A model generated the notes under the pieces. It saw only the letters and a program-made list of their open reading frames with translations. It had not been told where the DNA came from and did no database searches. Below, one piece after another: positions 61,873 through 64,000 of a stretch of DNA of 64,000 nucleotides (positions are counted from its first letter, which is position 1; the number at the start of each line of letters is the position of its first letter). Location: NCBI RefSeq assembly GCF_014646295.1, contig NZ_BMNE01000001.1:868001-932000 (forward strand), read 5' to 3'. The stretch is from Nocardia rhizosphaerihabitans. Lineage in GTDB: Bacteria; Actinomycetota; Actinomycetes; Mycobacteriales; Mycobacteriaceae. Both the position numbers and the translations under genes were made by a program.

Positions 61873-62634
61873 ATGCAGCGTATCCACAATGTGACCCAGC
61901 TCGCAGACCTCGACGACGACGCACTGGCCAGGTGCTATGCCTATCCCCGGCACCTGGAGCGCCCCTGGGTGCGGGCCAACTTCGTGAACAGTATCGACGG
62001 CGCGTTCACCGTGGACGGCGTGTCCGCGGGGCTCGGCACCGATGCCGACCACCGGGTGTTCACGCTGTTGCGTGAACTGGCGGAGGTGATCGTCATCGGG
62101 GCGGGCACCGTGCGCGCGGAGAACTACGGCGGCGCGCATCCGGATCCGGATCGGCGCCGCGCGCACTTCCAGCACGGCATCGGCGGATCGGCCGACGGCA
62201 CCCCGCCGCCGATCGCGGTGGTCACCGCGAGCGCGCGGCTCGATCCGGCGTCGAAGTTCTTCACCGACGCCGAGGTCGCGCCGTTGATCATCACCACCGC
62301 CCACGCCGACAAGGACCAGGTCGCCGCGCTCGAGCAGGCGGGCGCGCAGATCGTGGTGGCCGGTGAGGCCGCGATCATGCCGTCCGCGCTGGTGCGGGTG
62401 TTCGCCGAGCGCGGCCTGCACCGGGTGCTGTGCGAGGGCGGGCCGCATCTGTTCGGGCAGCTGGCCGAGGCGGATCTGGTCGACGAGTTGTGCCTGAGCA
62501 CCGCGCCGATGCTGGTCGGCGGGGCGGGTGGGCGAATCTCGCTGTCGGCGAGCACTTTCGACACCCCGATGAGCCGCAAGCAGCTGGTGCTCGCCGAGGA
62601 CGGCACCGTGCTGGCCCGGTGGGCCCGTCGATGA
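61873..62634 (+). CDS. RibD C-terminal-domain pyrimidine reductase (Rv2671-like)
   Basis: 253 aa, dihydrofolate-reductase-like fold of the RibD C-terminal type. Blocks: RANFVNSIDGAFTVDGVSAGL (about 36-56), LLRELAEVIVIGAGTVRAENYGG, and VLCEGGPHLFGQLAEADLVDELCL. In mycobacteria Rv2671 can stand in for DHFR when overexpressed; its normal substrate is uncertain. ATG 61873; a GTG at 61855 is also in frame. Confidence 0.86.
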   Translation: MQRIHNVTQLADLDDDALARCYAYPRHLERPWVRANFVNSIDGAFTVDGVSAGLGTDADHRVFTLLRELAEVIVIGAGTVRAENYGGAHPDPDRRRAHFQHGIGGSADGTPPPIAVVTASARLDPASKFFTDAEVAPLIITTAHADKDQVAALEQAGAQIVVAGEAAIMPSALVRVFAERGLHRVLCEGGPHLFGQLAEADLVDELCLSTAPMLVGGAGGRISLSASTFDTPMSRKQLVLAEDGTVLARWARR

Positions 62635-62666
62635 AACCTGGCGCCGAACCTGGCAGTGTGTAGCCC

Positions 62667-64000
62667 ATGCGCTGGACTCGGGCCGCGGCGACGGCCGCGA
62701 CACTGTCGATCATGCTCGCGGGCTGCGGAGCCGGACCGTCGGATCGGCCCGTCGTCGCTGTCGAGCGCCCCGGTGCGGGCGGCGGGCAGACCGAGGAACC
62801 CGCCGTGCCGGATCTCGCCAAGGCCGAAGTCCCGAAAACCGACCTGGCCTGGAAGGACTGCACCGCGTCGACCCTGGGTTCGCTCGATTTCGGCGCGGCT
62901 CCGGCAGGCCTGGTTCTCGAGTGCGCCGATTTCGCGACCCCGATCGACACCGCGGGCACGGTGCTCGGCACGTTCCGGGCGGGCGCCCTGCGCGCGCGGC
63001 TGCCGCAGACCCCCGCCGACGCGGCGCCGCTGGTGCTCACCTCCGGCGCCGACCGCTCGTCGGCCTCGACACTGGCGGGTCTGGCGCTGGGCCCGAACAG
63101 CGCGTTGCTGGCCGCCCAGCCGATCGTGGCCGTCGACCGGCGCGGGATCGGCGCCTCCCAGCCCATCGACTGCATTCCCGCCCAGCTGCGCGCGGTGATG
63201 GCCGAGCTCGGCCAGTTCGGGGTGGGCAGCAACGATCAGGTCGGCGCGGTCGCCGGCTACAGCCAGGACGCGACCATCGCCTGCCGTGACTTCCTGCAGC
63301 CCTACGAGGGCACCTTCGACGCCCCGCACGCCGCCGACGACATCGAGCAGCTGCGCAAGCAGTGGCAGGTCGAGAAGATCAACCTGATCGGCACCGGCAA
63401 CGGCGCCAAGGTCGCGCTCAGCTATGCCCGCCGCTACGGCGGCCACCTGGCCCGGCTCGTGCTGGATGCCCCCGAACCGGTCGGCGCGGACGCGACCACG
63501 ATGGCCGAAGCCGCCGTCACCGGCGCCGAGGCCGCCCTGACCGCCTTCGCCCAGCGCTGCAAGGCCGCCAACTGCGCACTCGGCCCCGACCCGCGCGCGG
63601 CGGTCATCGCACTGATGAACAAGGCGACCACCGGCGCGCTCGGCGATATCTCGGCCGCCGACCTCTCGACCGCGCTCACCGGCTTCCTGTCCAGCCCGCG
63701 CGGCGACCAGGCGAGCCGGGTGACCGCGCTGGCCGACATCCTCGCCGCCGCCGACCGCGGTGATCGCGCACCACTGGCCATGCTGGTCATCCGCGAAACC
63801 GCCGCGATCAACTCCGACGGCGAGTTCGTCAACCGCTGCACCGACAGCCAGCAGCCGCCGACGCCGGACAAGGCGCGCGAGCTCGCCGGAACTTGGGCGA
63901 GCAAATATCCGGTTTTCGGCCGGACCGCCGCGATCGAGCTGATGATCTGCTCGGCCTGGCCGGTCTCCACCGCCCCGCCGCTACCGACCGAGCTCGAGCT
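62667..64000 (+). CDS. Lipoprotein alpha/beta hydrolase (Rv2672-like), partial
   Basis: 444 aa visible; cut by the window end. Signal peptide ending in lipobox LAGC (Cys about residue 20), then an alpha/beta hydrolase domain of the TAP/SlpD-like exported type (VAVDRRGIGASQPIDC). At the nucleophile elbow the sequence reads IGTGNGAK: the expected Ser of GxSxG is Gly. Follows the RibD-like gene by 32 bp. ATG 62667. Confidence 0.82.
   Translation, partial: MRWTRAAATAATLSIMLAGCGAGPSDRPVVAVERPGAGGGQTEEPAVPDLAKAEVPKTDLAWKDCTASTLGSLDFGAAPAGLVLECADFATPIDTAGTVLGTFRAGALRARLPQTPADAAPLVLTSGADRSSASTLAGLALGPNSALLAAQPIVAVDRRGIGASQPIDCIPAQLRAVMAELGQFGVGSNDQVGAVAGYSQDATIACRDFLQPYEGTFDAPHAADDIEQLRKQWQVEKINLIGTGNGAKVALSYARRYGGHLARLVLDAPEPVGADATTMAEAAVTGAEAALTAFAQRCKAANCALGPDPRAAVIALMNKATTGALGDISAADLSTALTGFLSSPRGDQASRVTALADILAAADRGDRAPLAMLVIRETAAINSDGEFVNRCTDSQQPPTPDKARELAGTWASKYPVFGRTAAIELMICSAWPVSTAPPLPTELE

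Noticed and set aside
1..64000. CRISPR array or insertion sequence
   Set aside because: No regularly spaced repeats and no transposase-like protein or matching terminal inverted repeats were noticed.

Overview
The window is 64 kb of GC-rich actinobacterial chromosome, most probably from a Nocardia-like member of the Mycobacteriales. It carries the phosphatidylinositol-mannoside genes (thrS, HIT protein, pgsA1, patA, pimA, Nudix protein) in the order I recall from Mycobacterium tuberculosis Rv2614c-Rv2609c, the pdxS/tesB/pdxT group, and at the right end a zapE / RibD-like / secreted hydrolase block that resembles Rv2670c-Rv2672. Many genes start at GTG, several look leaderless (a TANNNT box 6-7 nt before the start codon), and 4-nt ATGA/GTGA overlaps are common.

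Layout. 1-7.0 kb: pdxT (cut by the window edge), tesB and pdxS, with five unrelated genes lying between tesB and pdxS. 7.2-9.9 kb: an MFS drug exporter and an AlkZ-like winged-helix protein. 9.9-16.4 kb: a tightly packed six-gene operon for threonyl-tRNA synthetase and PIM biosynthesis. 16.6-22.4 kb: a FhuF-type [2Fe-2S] protein, a PGPGW membrane protein, and two tandem SulP-carbonic anhydrase fusion transporters with related upstream elements. 22.6-24.1 kb: an ABC exporter pseudogene, damaged at both ends and frameshifted. 24.1-28.2 kb: a MoxR ATPase / HExxH-VWA protein / unknown protein trio. 28.4-37.7 kb: a long-form GAPDH, a serine hydrolase, a GYD protein, a DUF1254/DUF1214 protein, a TetR-controlled flavin dehydrogenase, and a DGPF (YCII) protein with an ECF42-type sigma factor.

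37.75-49.7 kb is the most interesting part. A 26-nt copy of the 3' end of tRNA-Val(CAC) at 37754-37779 and the intact tRNA-Val(CAC) at 49624-49695 lie in the same orientation, in the geometry expected for an element integrated into the tRNA 3' end. Between them sit a YeiH-family transporter, a secreted protein and an eight-gene catabolic operon (quinone oxidoreductase, TauD-type dioxygenase, BKACE, MFS transporter, hydrolase, two 3-oxoacid CoA-transferase subunits, acyl-CoA ligase) with a divergent AraC regulator. The enzymes suggest that an unidentified compound is converted to a beta-keto acid, cleaved with acetyl-CoA by the BKACE, and that the acetoacetate formed is re-activated by the CoA-transferase. 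The acyl-CoA ligase has a three-residue gap in its ATP-binding loop. No integrase is visible.

49.6-50.4 kb: four tRNA genes (Val-CAC on the minus strand; Gly-GCC, Cys-GCA and Val-GAC on the plus strand) and a strong terminator. 50.6-56.8 kb: an mraY gene with no murein genes beside it, a protein with a sigma-region-4-like helix-turn-helix and a possible decayed nuclease domain, a CoiA-like protein whose end overlaps it convergently, and a large low-complexity Asn-Gly-Ala-rich protein. 56.8-64 kb: LysR regulator, flavin monooxygenase, GNAT acetyltransferase, PtpB-like phosphatase, ZapE, RibD-like reductase and a lipoprotein alpha/beta hydrolase that runs off the window.
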